Assembly: GCA_035626995.1 (NCBI GenBank)
Contig: DASPMP010000004.1
Coordinates: 1 to 18,739 of the forward strand
Source of the DNA: DASPMP01 sp035626995
Lineage (GTDB): Bacteria; Gemmatimonadota; Gemmatimonadetes; Gemmatimonadales; Gemmatimonadaceae
DNA: 18,739 nucleotides
Direction: 5' to 3'
Shown: positions 7,926-15,324 of the stretch, in pieces
Layout of the letters: the number at the start of each line of letters is the position of its first letter
Numbering within the stretch: the first letter of the stretch is position 1
Made by a program: the position numbers and the translations under genes
Notes under the pieces: model-generated
What the model saw: only the letters and a program-made list of their open reading frames with translations
Told to the model about the DNA's origin: nothing
The model's database searches: none

Positions 7926-8438
7926 TCAGCGGTACACGGAAATGGCGGTGTCTTCCAACACCAGCCGACGCGTCGCGCGCGGCAGCTCGTGCGTGCGCGC
8001 ATGCTCTGCCACCAGGATCGTCGCGAATGCGGTCGCCTGCCAGCCCTCGATCACCCGATCGAGCATCCGTGAGTCGTACGGCGGATCCACGAACGCGATG
8101 TCGTACGCACCGGCAGGGAGCGCGGCGGCAAAGGGCAGCGCGTCCCGCTTGAACACCCGTACGCGGTCCCGCATTCGAAGCGTGGCGATGTTCGCACGAA
8201 GCGAGTGCAGGCTCGACGGGCGCGTCTCCACGAAGTCGCACGACTTCGCCCCGCGCGAGAGCGCCTCCAGGCCAATGGCTCCCGTACCCGCGAAGAGATC
8301 CAGCAGCCGCGCGTCCTGCAGCTCCGTCCGCACCAGGTTCATGATTGCGACGCGCACGGATTCCGCGGTCGGGCGCACGCGGAAATCATTGGGCGACACC
8401 AGGTCGCGGCCGGCGAATTTCCCACCGACGATGCGCAC
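7926..8438 (-). CDS. rsmD: 16S rRNA (guanine966-N2)-methyltransferase
   Basis: A 170-residue protein starting at GTG 8438, two bases after the ABC transporter stop. The N-terminus MRIVGGKFAGRDL and the block RPTAESVRVAIMNLV match RsmD. The SAM-binding motif is DLFAGTGAIGLEALSRGA (47-64), with the acidic residue of motif II at E71 (FVET). The catalytic N6/N2-amino methyltransferase motif DPPY is at 118-121. The expected reaction is methylation of G966 in 16S rRNA on the assembled small subunit. RsmD is about 180-200 residues in most bacteria, so this is a compact but complete copy. In many genomes coaD follows rsmD; here the neighbour is the YggL-like gene instead. Confidence 0.93.
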   Translation of the reverse strand: MRIVGGKFAGRDLVSPNDFRVRPTAESVRVAIMNLVRTELQDARLLDLFAGTGAIGLEALSRGAKSCDFVETRPSSLHSLRANIATLRMRDRVRVFKRDALPFAAALPAGAYDIAFVDPPYDSRMLDRVIEGWQATAFATILVAEHARTHELPRATRRLVLEDTAISVYR

Positions 8439-8440
8439 GG

Positions 8441-10468
8441 TCAGCGCGCCGGCGAACTGGCTTCGCTGCCGGCGTCCGCGAACGTCGTGAGCACATTGCC
8501 ATCGGCGGCCGATTCCATCTGTCGCACCACCATGTCGTGATACGCGCCTCGGGCATCCATCAGCTCGTCGTGGGTCCCGCGCTCGGTTACCCGCCCCTCT
8601 TCCATCAGGAGGATGAGGTCTGCGCGACGGATGGTGGACAGCCGATGCGCGATCACGAACGTCGTGCGGCCGGCCAGGAGCGTGGCCATCGACGCCTGGA
8701 TGAGCTGCTCGCTCTCGGTATCGAGGTTGCTCGTTGCTTCATCCAGGATGAGAATCTGCGGACGCGCGAGGATGGCGCGGGCGATTGCGAGGCGCTGACG
8801 CTGGCCGCCCGAGAGCTTCACCCCCCGTTCGCCAATGAACGTATCGTACTGCTCCGGCAGCTTCTCGATGAACTCGTGCGCGTTCGCGCGCCTCGCGGCA
8901 TCCAGCACATCCTCGTCAGTTGCGTCGTGCCGGCCATAGGCGATGTTGTCGCGCACCGATCCGTCGAAGAGAAATACTTCCTGCTGCACGATCGCCAGCA
9001 GCCTCCGGTATGACTTGAGCTGGAACGCGCGGATGTCGGTCCCGTTCAGGAGGATTCGTCCCTTCGTCGGGTCATGAAAGCGCGCGACGAGGTCGGTCAC
9101 CGTCGTTTTTCCCGCGCCGCTGCGCCCGACCAATGCCACGACCGTCCCCCCGGGCGCCGTCACGTGGAAGTCACGCACCACTGGCTGACCGTCCCGATAC
9201 TCGAAGTCCACGCCGTCGAATCTCAGCTCGTGCACCACGGCTGGCGCAAGAACGGCATCGGGACGGTCCGGCTTGTCGTCGTCCATCCCCAGGACTTCGA
9301 ACACCCGCTCCATCGCCGCCAGCGATCGCTGCAGCTCCGAAAACGAGTTCACCAGGTTCCAGACGGGGTTCAGCAGGAGGAACGTGTACCACTGGAACGC
9401 CATGATGTCGCCGATCGACGCGCGTCCCCGCAGGCTCAGGTAGCCGCCATACCAGACGATCACGACATTCACCGCCGCGAGCAGCAGTCCCCACGACGTC
9501 CACAGCACCAGCTCGCGGCGATGCGCAAACAACTCCTTCCGAAGCACGGAGTGCCGGCCGAGCATGTAGTCGAGCAGCTCACGCATCTCGCCCTGGAAGG
9601 CACGGACGACCCGGATCCCGGAAAAGGTCTCCCCCACCCTGCCGTCCACGACTTCGACTTCCTTGCGGACGGTGCGATAGATGGGGCGGATGCGCTTCGC
9701 GAAGACGAAGCTCATCAGCATGACACCCGGGATGATGGCCAGCGCGGTGAGTGCGAGTCGCCAGTTCAGGGTCATCAACACGATGATCGCGATGATGAGC
9801 CGAATGACCGACAGCGACGGCGACACCACCGCCATCTGCAGCAATCCCGTTGTCGTGTCCACGTCGCCCGTGAGACGCGAGAGGATGCCTCCCGTCTTCA
9901 TGTCCCACAACTTTGCGAGCGGCAGGTGCAGCATCCGCTCGAACAGCGAGCGGCGTAGCGACAGCATCACCTTCACGTTCAGCAGCCGCTGCCGGTAATC
10001 CTTGAGAACCCCGACCAGCGCGGAGATCACCACAACGGCCAGGAATGTCCCTCCGGCCATGTTCAGGCGGCGCAGACGGCCGGCGGCATCGAGGGTTTCG
10101 TCGAGCAGGACCTTGTCGATGATGAACCGCATGAACAGCGGCTCCACCATCTGCAGACCGGCAGCCACCAGCGCGAGGAGGAACACCGCCACGATCTGCG
10201 CCCGGTGCGGCTTCAGCCACCGGAGGTACTCGCCGAGGTACTCCCGCCGTTTTCCCTGACGCAACGCCGCAAGAATTCCCTTCGGCTTGTCTGCGTCCGC
10301 GTGCGCGCCTCCCGTCGCTGCGGGGGCCGTCCCAAGCGTCGTGTCCTTCGCTGCTATTCCGGATTTCTTTCGATCATCTTCCTCGCCGTCGCCGAGCTGG
10401 CCGGTGCGATACTTGGCGACGAAGTCCTGATATCGTTGTCGCGACGAATGCGCGGGCTCTTTCTTCAT
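8441..10468 (-). CDS. ABC exporter half-transporter (MsbA/BmrA-like)
   Basis: A 675-residue fused membrane and ATPase protein. The first 80 or so residues are hydrophilic and charged, longer than in BmrA or MsbA, and look disordered. Six membrane segments lie between about 90 and 370 (for example 91-109, 140-156, 220-238, 240-258, 322-340, 353-372). The nucleotide-binding domain has Walker A GRSGAGKTT (448-456), Q-loop Q495/Q496, signature LSGGQRQR (552-559), Walker B ILILDEA (572-578) and the switch histidine H608 in IAHRLST. All catalytic residues are present, so it should work as a homodimer exporting lipid, drug or peptide; the substrate cannot be read from sequence. Its ATG overlaps the cinA stop (ATGA, 10465-10468). 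MsbA-like lipid flipping is possible but unproven. Confidence 0.93.
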   Translation of the reverse strand: MKKEPAHSSRQRYQDFVAKYRTGQLGDGEEDDRKKSGIAAKDTTLGTAPAATGGAHADADKPKGILAALRQGKRREYLGEYLRWLKPHRAQIVAVFLLALVAAGLQMVEPLFMRFIIDKVLLDETLDAAGRLRRLNMAGGTFLAVVVISALVGVLKDYRQRLLNVKVMLSLRRSLFERMLHLPLAKLWDMKTGGILSRLTGDVDTTTGLLQMAVVSPSLSVIRLIIAIIVLMTLNWRLALTALAIIPGVMLMSFVFAKRIRPIYRTVRKEVEVVDGRVGETFSGIRVVRAFQGEMRELLDYMLGRHSVLRKELFAHRRELVLWTSWGLLLAAVNVVIVWYGGYLSLRGRASIGDIMAFQWYTFLLLNPVWNLVNSFSELQRSLAAMERVFEVLGMDDDKPDRPDAVLAPAVVHELRFDGVDFEYRDGQPVVRDFHVTAPGGTVVALVGRSGAGKTTVTDLVARFHDPTKGRILLNGTDIRAFQLKSYRRLLAIVQQEVFLFDGSVRDNIAYGRHDATDEDVLDAARRANAHEFIEKLPEQYDTFIGERGVKLSGGQRQRLAIARAILARPQILILDEATSNLDTESEQLIQASMATLLAGRTTFVIAHRLSTIRRADLILLMEEGRVTERGTHDELMDARGAYHDMVVRQMESAADGNVLTTFADAGSEASSPAR

Positions 10469-11769
10469 GCGAGCATCCGCCGGGCCAGGTCCATCGCCGC
10501 CTGCGCCGCGCGATACCGCACTTCATTCCGGTCCCCCCAGGAATGGATCTTTCGCGGCTCGACGCGATCGCCCAGCGCCGCGCAGATCCAGACCAGTCCC
10601 ACGGGCTTCTCCGGCGTCCCGCCTCCCGGCCCAGCGACGCCAGTGATCGCGAGCGCCAGATCGGCACCGCACTGCCCTTGCGCGCCGACGGCCATCTGTC
10701 GCACCACGATTTCGCTCACCGCACCATGGGCCTCGATGTCCGCCTGGCGGACGCCCAGATGGCGCACTTTGACCGTGTTGTCATACGCGATGACGCCGCC
10801 AACGAACACGTCGCTCGACCCGGGAATCGCCGTGATGCGTGAACCGAGCATGCCACCGGTACAACTTTCCGCGACGCACAATTTCACGCCCCGTCGGCGG
10901 CACGCGTTCAGCAACACCTCCGCGAGATCGGTCTGCTCCTCTCCGTAAATGCTCTCGGGGATCGCGGTGCGAATGGCGCGTGCGATTTCGTCGACCGCGG
11001 CGGGAGCGCCTGCTCCCCGCATCGTCAGGCGGAGGTCGACGCCCTCGATGCCGGGCAGATACGCAACGGAAGGCGCAGTCGTCCCATCGCCCGGACGTGC
11101 AACCGAAGGCACCGCCGCTGCCAGCTGGTCCTGCAGTAACGACTCCGCGATACCCGTCGTGCGCAGCGTCCGCGACACGATGCACGCCTCCCGCGAGCCG
11201 AACCCGCGCTGGTCGAGAAGCGGCAGCAGGACCTCATCCGCCATCCCGCGGAGCTCTCGAGGCACTCCCGGAAGTGAGACCACCCATCCCCGATCATCTT
11301 CCACCAGAATTCCCGGTGCGGACCCATGCGCGTTGTCGAGCTTCGTCGCTCCGACCGGGAGCATCGCCTGCCGCACGTTCGAAGCGGGCAGGTCTCGACC
11401 GAAACGCGCCTGCCAGCGTCGACGCATCCACTCGAGATGCTCGTCGTCCACCCGCAATTCGCGGCCGAACAGTTCAGCGATGGCGTCGCGGGTGAGATCA
11501 TCAGACGTCGGGCCGAGTCCGCCCGTCGTGATCACAGCGCCCGTTCGCGCGAGCGCCTGACCGACGGCATCGACAATATCCGCCATCGCGTCACCAACGG
11601 CCGCTCGCCGCGCGATGGAAATGCCGTGCGCCGCGAGCCGCCGGCCGAGGTATGCCCCGTTGGTATCAACGGTGAACCCCAGCAGTAGCTCGTCGCCAAT
11701 CGTGACCAGCTCGACGTGTGTCTTCAGCGACTCACAGCCCAGTTGGTCCAGACCACGATGGCGCCACAC
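10465..11769 (-). CDS. cinA: CinA-family protein (nicotinamide-nucleotide amidase)
   Basis: The conserved protein begins at VELVTIGDELLLGFTVDTNGAYLGRRLA, the hallmark of the COG1058 molybdopterin-binding-like domain, with TTGGLGPTSDDLTRDA and SLPGVPRELRGM further on. The C-terminal PncC domain (about 290-434) has CVAESCTGGMLGSRIT, FVGGVIAYDN and TGVAGPGGGTPEKPVGLV, so the amidase/pyrophosphatase roles in NAD salvage are expected. The GTG at 11769 (434 residues) is the first standard start, but its 18 extra residues are unlike CinA and lie over the end of the upstream gene. A CTG at 11727 would give MKTHVELVTIGDE (420 residues) with a CTGA overlap. The true start is therefore uncertain. cinA is often near pgsA and recA; here a secreted-protein gene separates it from pgsA. 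Confidence 0.93.
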   Translation of the reverse strand: MWRHRGLDQLGCESLKTHVELVTIGDELLLGFTVDTNGAYLGRRLAAHGISIARRAAVGDAMADIVDAVGQALARTGAVITTGGLGPTSDDLTRDAIAELFGRELRVDDEHLEWMRRRWQARFGRDLPASNVRQAMLPVGATKLDNAHGSAPGILVEDDRGWVVSLPGVPRELRGMADEVLLPLLDQRGFGSREACIVSRTLRTTGIAESLLQDQLAAAVPSVARPGDGTTAPSVAYLPGIEGVDLRLTMRGAGAPAAVDEIARAIRTAIPESIYGEEQTDLAEVLLNACRRRGVKLCVAESCTGGMLGSRITAIPGSSDVFVGGVIAYDNTVKVRHLGVRQADIEAHGAVSEIVVRQMAVGAQGQCGADLALAITGVAGPGGGTPEKPVGLVWICAALGDRVEPRKIHSWGDRNEVRYRAAQAAMDLARRMLA

Positions 11770-13073
11770 TGCACATACTGCTCGGTGCGGCTACGGAACT
11801 CCATCGGGATGGAGCTTGCTCTCGGGAAGTACTCCACCGCCAGGACGTCGCGTGGCCGGATCATGATCATTGCGGCTATCGACATCCGCGCGCCGTCCAC
11901 CCAGACATCCGGCGTGCACTGCCCCCCGCGCCCGTCGTTCAGGAAGATGTGATAGTCCCCGGCGTTCTGTCGCACCCGTACGCCCGGGAAGTCGTTCATG
12001 ACGGTCGAGAAGGATGCGTGTGCCTGCAGCTCCGTCATGTCCATCGAATAGCCGGTGTTCAGCTTCCGTCGTTCCTCGATTCCCTCGGCGATCATCCGTC
12101 CACGACGAGACGCCGTGACGCGCACGACATCGAGCGTCGTCACCCGGCGAAGCTGCAGGGTGATCGTCGCGCTGTCGCGCGGATAGACCTCGACCGCCAT
12201 GACGATGGGAACCATGCCGATGGACATGACCTCCACCTGACGCGTCCCCGCCTGGACATTGCGGAAGGCGAATCGCCCGTCGCCAGCGCTCCGGACTTCG
12301 CTGGAGTCATCCAGCTGGATGCGCGCCTCGCTGTACGGGACGCCGTCCTGGTCGGTCAGCACGCCGACGATGGATCCGACGCTCGTGGAATCCTGCTCGA
12401 GGGTTGGCCCGATGGTGAGGTCACGACGCACGACCCTCAGGTCACCCGGGGGAAGGTCGACCCCGCCGCTTGCCTCCACCGTCGCGGAAATCACCTTGAG
12501 CCAGTGCGTCGCCGGGACGCCGCAGACGACATACCCTCCATTCGCATCGGTTTTCGTTTCGCCGTAGACGCGACGCTGGTTGATCCCCCGCATCTTGTCG
12601 TACGCGGTGACGATCCAGGAGACCTCCACCGCGGCGTTCGGGACGGGCTCGCGCGTGCGCACGTCGTGGATGGTGCCGTAGACGAATCCACTGTCGCTGG
12701 GCGGAGTCCCGCCGCATGCTGCCCGCCACAAGGTCTGGAAGGAGGGAACGGCCAACCGCACTTCGGATGACGCCGGACTGATCGTCGCACGACGGGAGAT
12801 GCCGGGGAAACCGGCCGAATCGAGAGCGGGATGCTGGACAATGAAGGTGCGAACGCCGGGATCCACGCTGTCGAACCGGAACCGTCCGCGCTCGTCGGTC
12901 GTGGTCGTGGTGCGCTGCCCGATGATCTTGATGAGCGCGGCCTTCAGCGGCTGCCCGCGGAGGCTGTCGAATGCGACGCCATTCACGGCGACGGGCCCCT
13001 GGGCGATAGCCGCCACCGACGGGATTGCCACCCACAGCGTGGCGACGACGACCCTTCGAAGATGTCCCTTCAT
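11724..13073 (-). CDS. Secreted protein with carboxypeptidase-regulatory-like repeats and a TonB-plug-like C-terminal domain
   Basis: A 449-residue protein with signal peptide MKGHLRRVVVATLWVAIPSVAAIA. The start is set by a strong ribosome site GGGGAG nine bases upstream. Three beta-sandwich modules of the carboxypeptidase regulatory-like kind can be traced: about 27-107 (VNGVAFDSLRGQPLKAALIKI...TDERGRFRFDSVDPG), 128-225 (GFVYGTIHDVRTREPVPNAAVEV...TDANGGYVVCGVP) and 233-308 (GSIVGVLTDQDGVPYSEARIQL...GDGRFAFRNVQAG). Residues about 315-449 resemble a TonB-receptor plug (LNTGYSMDMTEL...VMNDFPGVRV, CTPDVWVDGARM, VLAVEYFPRASSIPMEF, CGAIVVWT), with Cys386 and Cys436 possibly paired. There is no beta-barrel after it. 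The function is unknown; an outer-membrane-associated binding role is plausible. It lies 77 bases downstream of pgsA. Confidence 0.8.
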   Translation of the reverse strand: MKGHLRRVVVATLWVAIPSVAAIAQGPVAVNGVAFDSLRGQPLKAALIKIIGQRTTTTTDERGRFRFDSVDPGVRTFIVQHPALDSAGFPGISRRATISPASSEVRLAVPSFQTLWRAACGGTPPSDSGFVYGTIHDVRTREPVPNAAVEVSWIVTAYDKMRGINQRRVYGETKTDANGGYVVCGVPATHWLKVISATVEASGGVDLPPGDLRVVRRDLTIGPTLEQDSTSVGSIVGVLTDQDGVPYSEARIQLDDSSEVRSAGDGRFAFRNVQAGTRQVEVMSIGMVPIVMAVEVYPRDSATITLQLRRVTTLDVVRVTASRRGRMIAEGIEERRKLNTGYSMDMTELQAHASFSTVMNDFPGVRVRQNAGDYHIFLNDGRGGQCTPDVWVDGARMSIAAMIMIRPRDVLAVEYFPRASSIPMEFRSRTEQYVQCGAIVVWTNWAVSR

Positions 13074-13082
13074 GGCGTCACG

Positions 13083-13088
13083 CTCCCC
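13083..13088 (-). promoter_or_regulatory. Ribosome binding site fixing the start at 13073
   Basis: On the coding strand GGGGAG precedes the ATG at 13073 by nine bases. An ATG 12 codons upstream (13109) and a longer open frame both lack such a site, and the peptide from 13073 begins directly with a signal sequence. Confidence 0.75.
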
Positions 13089-13150
13089 GCGTCCCTGCTT
13101 CACGTTCATGCGCCGACGCCGTCTGGTCAATACCCTGCCGGACCCGGGCG

Positions 13151-13786
13151 TCAGGCGGGCATCGGCGGCTTCCGCAACAGGTATCCGTAATCGCGCATGT
13201 AGATGTACAGCGAATACAGCGTCAGGGCGAGGGCCAGCAACATCGCCACCGCACCTACAGTCCCACAGACCATGCCGATGGTTCGCGAGACCGGGCCTAC
13301 CCACCCCTGTTCACGCATCAATGTGGCGAGGAAGAACCAGAAGTACGCTGCGCCCGACCAGATGAGCTGAATGGTGGTCTTCCATTTCGCGGGCCAGATG
13401 GCCGAGATCACGACGCCTCTTCGCGACGCGAACTGCCGGAACCATGTCATCGTCACCTCGCGACCCAGGATGATCGCGACCACCCACCAGGGCAGGTCGT
13501 ACTCGCCATACGGGGTGATGAACAGGAACTCGTGCGCCAGGAAATACATCGGGACGAACGTTCCCACGAGCAGCAGCTTGTCCGCCAGCGGGTCGAGAAT
13601 CCGCCCGAGGTCCGTCTCCTGCTTCCGCGTGCGCGCGAGATGACCATCGAACCAGTCGGTGATCGCCGCGGCCAGGAACAGGACGAACGCGCCCAGCCGT
13701 GCCCCTGAAGTCCCGATGAACGGTAGCGCCGCAATCGCGGGCGTGACGATGATCCGCGCGACGGTGAGACCGTTGGGGAGATTCAT
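13151..13786 (-). CDS. pgsA: CDP-diacylglycerol-glycerol-3-phosphate 3-phosphatidyltransferase
   Basis: A 211-residue integral membrane enzyme starting MNLPNGLTVARIIVTP, as in PgsA. The CDP-alcohol phosphotransferase motif D-G-x2-A-R-x8-G-x3-D-x3-D is complete: D47, G48, A51, R52, G61, D65 and D69. Around it are four to six hydrophobic segments, including a long one near the C-terminus (about 170-195). It joins CDP-diacylglycerol and glycerol-3-phosphate to make phosphatidylglycerol phosphate, the first step to phosphatidylglycerol and cardiolipin. A related CDP-alcohol transferase cannot be fully excluded, but the N-terminus and length fit PgsA. One base separates it from the mglA stop, so it is part of the same transcript, and a ribosome site would have to lie inside the end of mglA. 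Confidence 0.9.
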   Translation of the reverse strand: MNLPNGLTVARIIVTPAIAALPFIGTSGARLGAFVLFLAAAITDWFDGHLARTRKQETDLGRILDPLADKLLLVGTFVPMYFLAHEFLFITPYGEYDLPWWVVAIILGREVTMTWFRQFASRRGVVISAIWPAKWKTTIQLIWSGAAYFWFFLATLMREQGWVGPVSRTIGMVCGTVGAVAMLLALALTLYSLYIYMRDYGYLLRKPPMPA

Positions 13787-13787
13787 C

Positions 13788-14462
13788 CTACGCCAGCGAC
13801 TTCAGCACCAATTTCGAGACCGCCTTGAGAGTGTCGAACACGCCTTCCCCGGTCACGGCAACGGCCTCGAAATACGGTGCTCGCTCAATCCACACGCCAT
13901 CCACCTGTTCGATGAGATTCTCACCCGCATGGTATGGATCCGGCGTCTCTCGCTGCTTCGCCGGGTCGGTGACTTCCCACCCCGGGTTCATCGCGGCCTG
14001 CAGGTCCCGAACCGGTGCCGCGTTGGGAAGGTCGCGTTTGTTGTACTGGATGACGAACGGCATTTTCGTCAAGTCGTATCCGTACTCGGCCATGTTGTCA
14101 TAAAGATTCTGCATGGCCTCCTGGTTCGCCTCCATGCGCTCCAGCTGCGAATCGCCGACGAACACGATGCCGTCCACGCCCTTGAGGATGAGCTTCCGGC
14201 TCGCGTTGTAATAGACCTGGCCCGGCACGGTGTAGAGGTGGAAGCGCGTCTTGAAGCCGCGGATGCTTCCCAGGTCCACCGGCAGGAAGTCGAAAAAGAG
14301 CGTGCGCTCCGTTTCGGTCGCGAGGGAGATGAGCTTCCCGCGGGTATCCGGCGTGACCTTGCCGTAGACGTGCTCGAGGTTCGTGGTCTTGCCGCCGAGA
14401 CCGGGGCCGTAGTAGACGATTTTGCAGTTGATCTCGCGTGACGCGTAATTGATCATCGACAT
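13788..14462 (-). CDS. mglA: MglA-type small Ras-like GTPase with an extra C-terminal-half insertion
   Basis: A 224-residue protein beginning MSMINYASREINCKIVYYGPGLGGKTTNLE, nearly the Myxococcus MglA start. P-loop G19-T27 has K25. The segment LATETERTLFFDFLP (48-61) covers switch I. The G3 region is TVPGQ (78-82), where MglA proteins lack the usual DxxG. The specificity motif NKRD is at 141-144, and AVTGEGVFDTLKAVSKLVLKSL closes the fold. Position 22 of the P-loop is Gly where Myxococcus MglA has Cys. Typical MglA has about 195 residues. The surplus sits at about 161-195 (from GWEVTDPAK to VWIERAP), between NKRD and the G5 region. In other bacteria MglA sets cell polarity with MglB as its GAP, and here mglB is directly upstream. 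The role in this organism is inferred. Confidence 0.93.
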   Translation of the reverse strand: MSMINYASREINCKIVYYGPGLGGKTTNLEHVYGKVTPDTRGKLISLATETERTLFFDFLPVDLGSIRGFKTRFHLYTVPGQVYYNASRKLILKGVDGIVFVGDSQLERMEANQEAMQNLYDNMAEYGYDLTKMPFVIQYNKRDLPNAAPVRDLQAAMNPGWEVTDPAKQRETPDPYHAGENLIEQVDGVWIERAPYFEAVAVTGEGVFDTLKAVSKLVLKSLA

Positions 14463-14471
14463 GGCTGTCGT

Positions 14472-14476
14472 CTCCT
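14472..14476 (-). promoter_or_regulatory. Ribosome binding site of mglA overlapping the mglB stop
   Basis: AGGAG stands nine bases before the mglA ATG at 14462, and its first two bases belong to the mglB stop codon TAG (14477-14475). This is the most canonical Shine-Dalgarno sequence in the cluster and would couple synthesis of the GTPase to that of its partner. Confidence 0.75.
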
Positions 14477-14957
14477 ATTGAAACAGCTTGTCGATTTCGT
14501 CATCGGCGCCCGCCAGAATTCCCTTCTGGCCGCCCGCGGATCCGCGCTTGAACACCCCCTCGAACAGCGTGGCCAGTTCAGCGACAACCTCCTTCATCTT
14601 GAGCCGCACGAGCCCCAGCGTCGTACGGTTGTCGAACAGCACGACAAGGATCACGCGCCTGGCGACATCCGCCAGGTACATGGACTCCTTCTCACCCTGG
14701 TGGAACAGCGAGTTGAAATCGTTTTCCCCGATGAGCTTCGCCAGCTGATCGTTAGCGCTGAAATCAGCGGCCGTCAGCGTCGCGAAGGTGGTTGCATCGA
14801 ACTTGGGCTGCTCGCCCACCGTCGCGACCAGCTGGCCGGTACGATCCACCAGCAGTGCACACCGTGCATTGCTGTCGCTCAGGAATCGCTGCAGCGACTG
14901 GGTAATCGCGGCGAAGTCGTCTTCGGTAAAGGACCAGCTTGCGCTGCCGACGGCCAT
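14475..14957 (-). CDS. mglB: Roadblock/LC7-domain protein, probable MglB (GTPase-activating partner of MglA)
   Basis: A 160-residue soluble protein with one roadblock/LC7 domain (about 10-130): FAAITQSLQRFLSDSNARCALLVDRTGQLVATVGE, then the helix-strand run FATLTAADFSANDQLAKLIGE, MYLADVARRVILVVLFDNRTTLGLVRLKMKEVVAELATLFE. The tail (RGSAGGQKGILAGADDEIDKLFQ) is Gly-rich and ends in a short acidic helix. The order roadblock gene then GTPase gene matches mglBA operons, where MglB dimers stimulate MglA GTP hydrolysis at one cell pole. The naming rests mainly on that context, since roadblock domains are similar to each other. An AGG six bases before the ATG at 14957 may serve as a ribosome site. The 67-base gap upstream shows no clear promoter. 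Confidence 0.85.
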   Translation of the reverse strand: MAVGSASWSFTEDDFAAITQSLQRFLSDSNARCALLVDRTGQLVATVGEQPKFDATTFATLTAADFSANDQLAKLIGENDFNSLFHQGEKESMYLADVARRVILVVLFDNRTTLGLVRLKMKEVVAELATLFEGVFKRGSAGGQKGILAGADDEIDKLFQ

Positions 14958-15024
14958 CCGGAACCTGGGATTACGGGAAGTTGGTCGAAAACGGGGGAGC
15001 GGGAACGGCTGGGAAACGTCGAAT

Positions 15025-15324
15025 CTACACCAACCGAGCCTTCATGCGCTGCAGGAGTCTGCTGGCGCGCCGGCGGAGCAAGGGATGCTTCTCCCAGTTC
15101 AGGTATTCCGTGAGCAAGTGCACACTTTCCAGCCCCGATTGGCCCCCCAGGTACCCCAGCGCTGCCAGCCGCTTCACCGGATGCGCGCTGAAGAGGTCGC
15201 GTTTGCAACGCGCCATCTGCATGCTCCACAGTACCAGCCCCGCCAGGACTCCTCCAACGAATCCCGCGGTAACCATTCCACGCGACCCGCGACGGCTGCC
15301 TCGCCTCGGCCTTGAATACCTCAC
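15025..15324 (-). CDS. Small single-span membrane protein with a helical, HEAT-like cytoplasmic tail
   Basis: A 99-residue protein whose GTG start at 15324 overlaps the recR stop (GTGA, 15321-15324); an ATG at 15276 is an alternative that would leave the membrane span at the very start. The first 16 residues are strongly basic (MRYSRPRRGSRRGSRG), followed by one hydrophobic span (VTAGFVGGVLAGLVLWSMQM, about 18-37). A helical tail follows (HPVKRLAALGYLGGQSGLESVHLLTEYLNWEKHPLLRRRASRLLQRM), with the spacing of about one and a half HEAT-like repeats. By the positive-inside rule the N-terminus should face the cytoplasm. I do not recognise a family. Its position just before mglB-mglA makes a membrane adaptor for the GTPase system a possibility, with no sequence proof. 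Confidence 0.65.
   Translation of the reverse strand: MRYSRPRRGSRRGSRGMVTAGFVGGVLAGLVLWSMQMARCKRDLFSAHPVKRLAALGYLGGQSGLESVHLLTEYLNWEKHPLLRRRASRLLQRMKARLV

Noticed and set aside
11718..12770. Plus-strand open frame (about 350 codons)
   Set aside because: Antisense to the carboxypeptidase-regulatory protein, which has a signal peptide and strong ribosome site. The antisense product is His/Asp/Arg-rich, typical of a shadow frame.
13074..13304. Longer N-terminus for the gene starting at 13073
   Set aside because: The extension overlaps pgsA and hides the signal peptide inside the protein. The ribosome site before 13073 settles the start.
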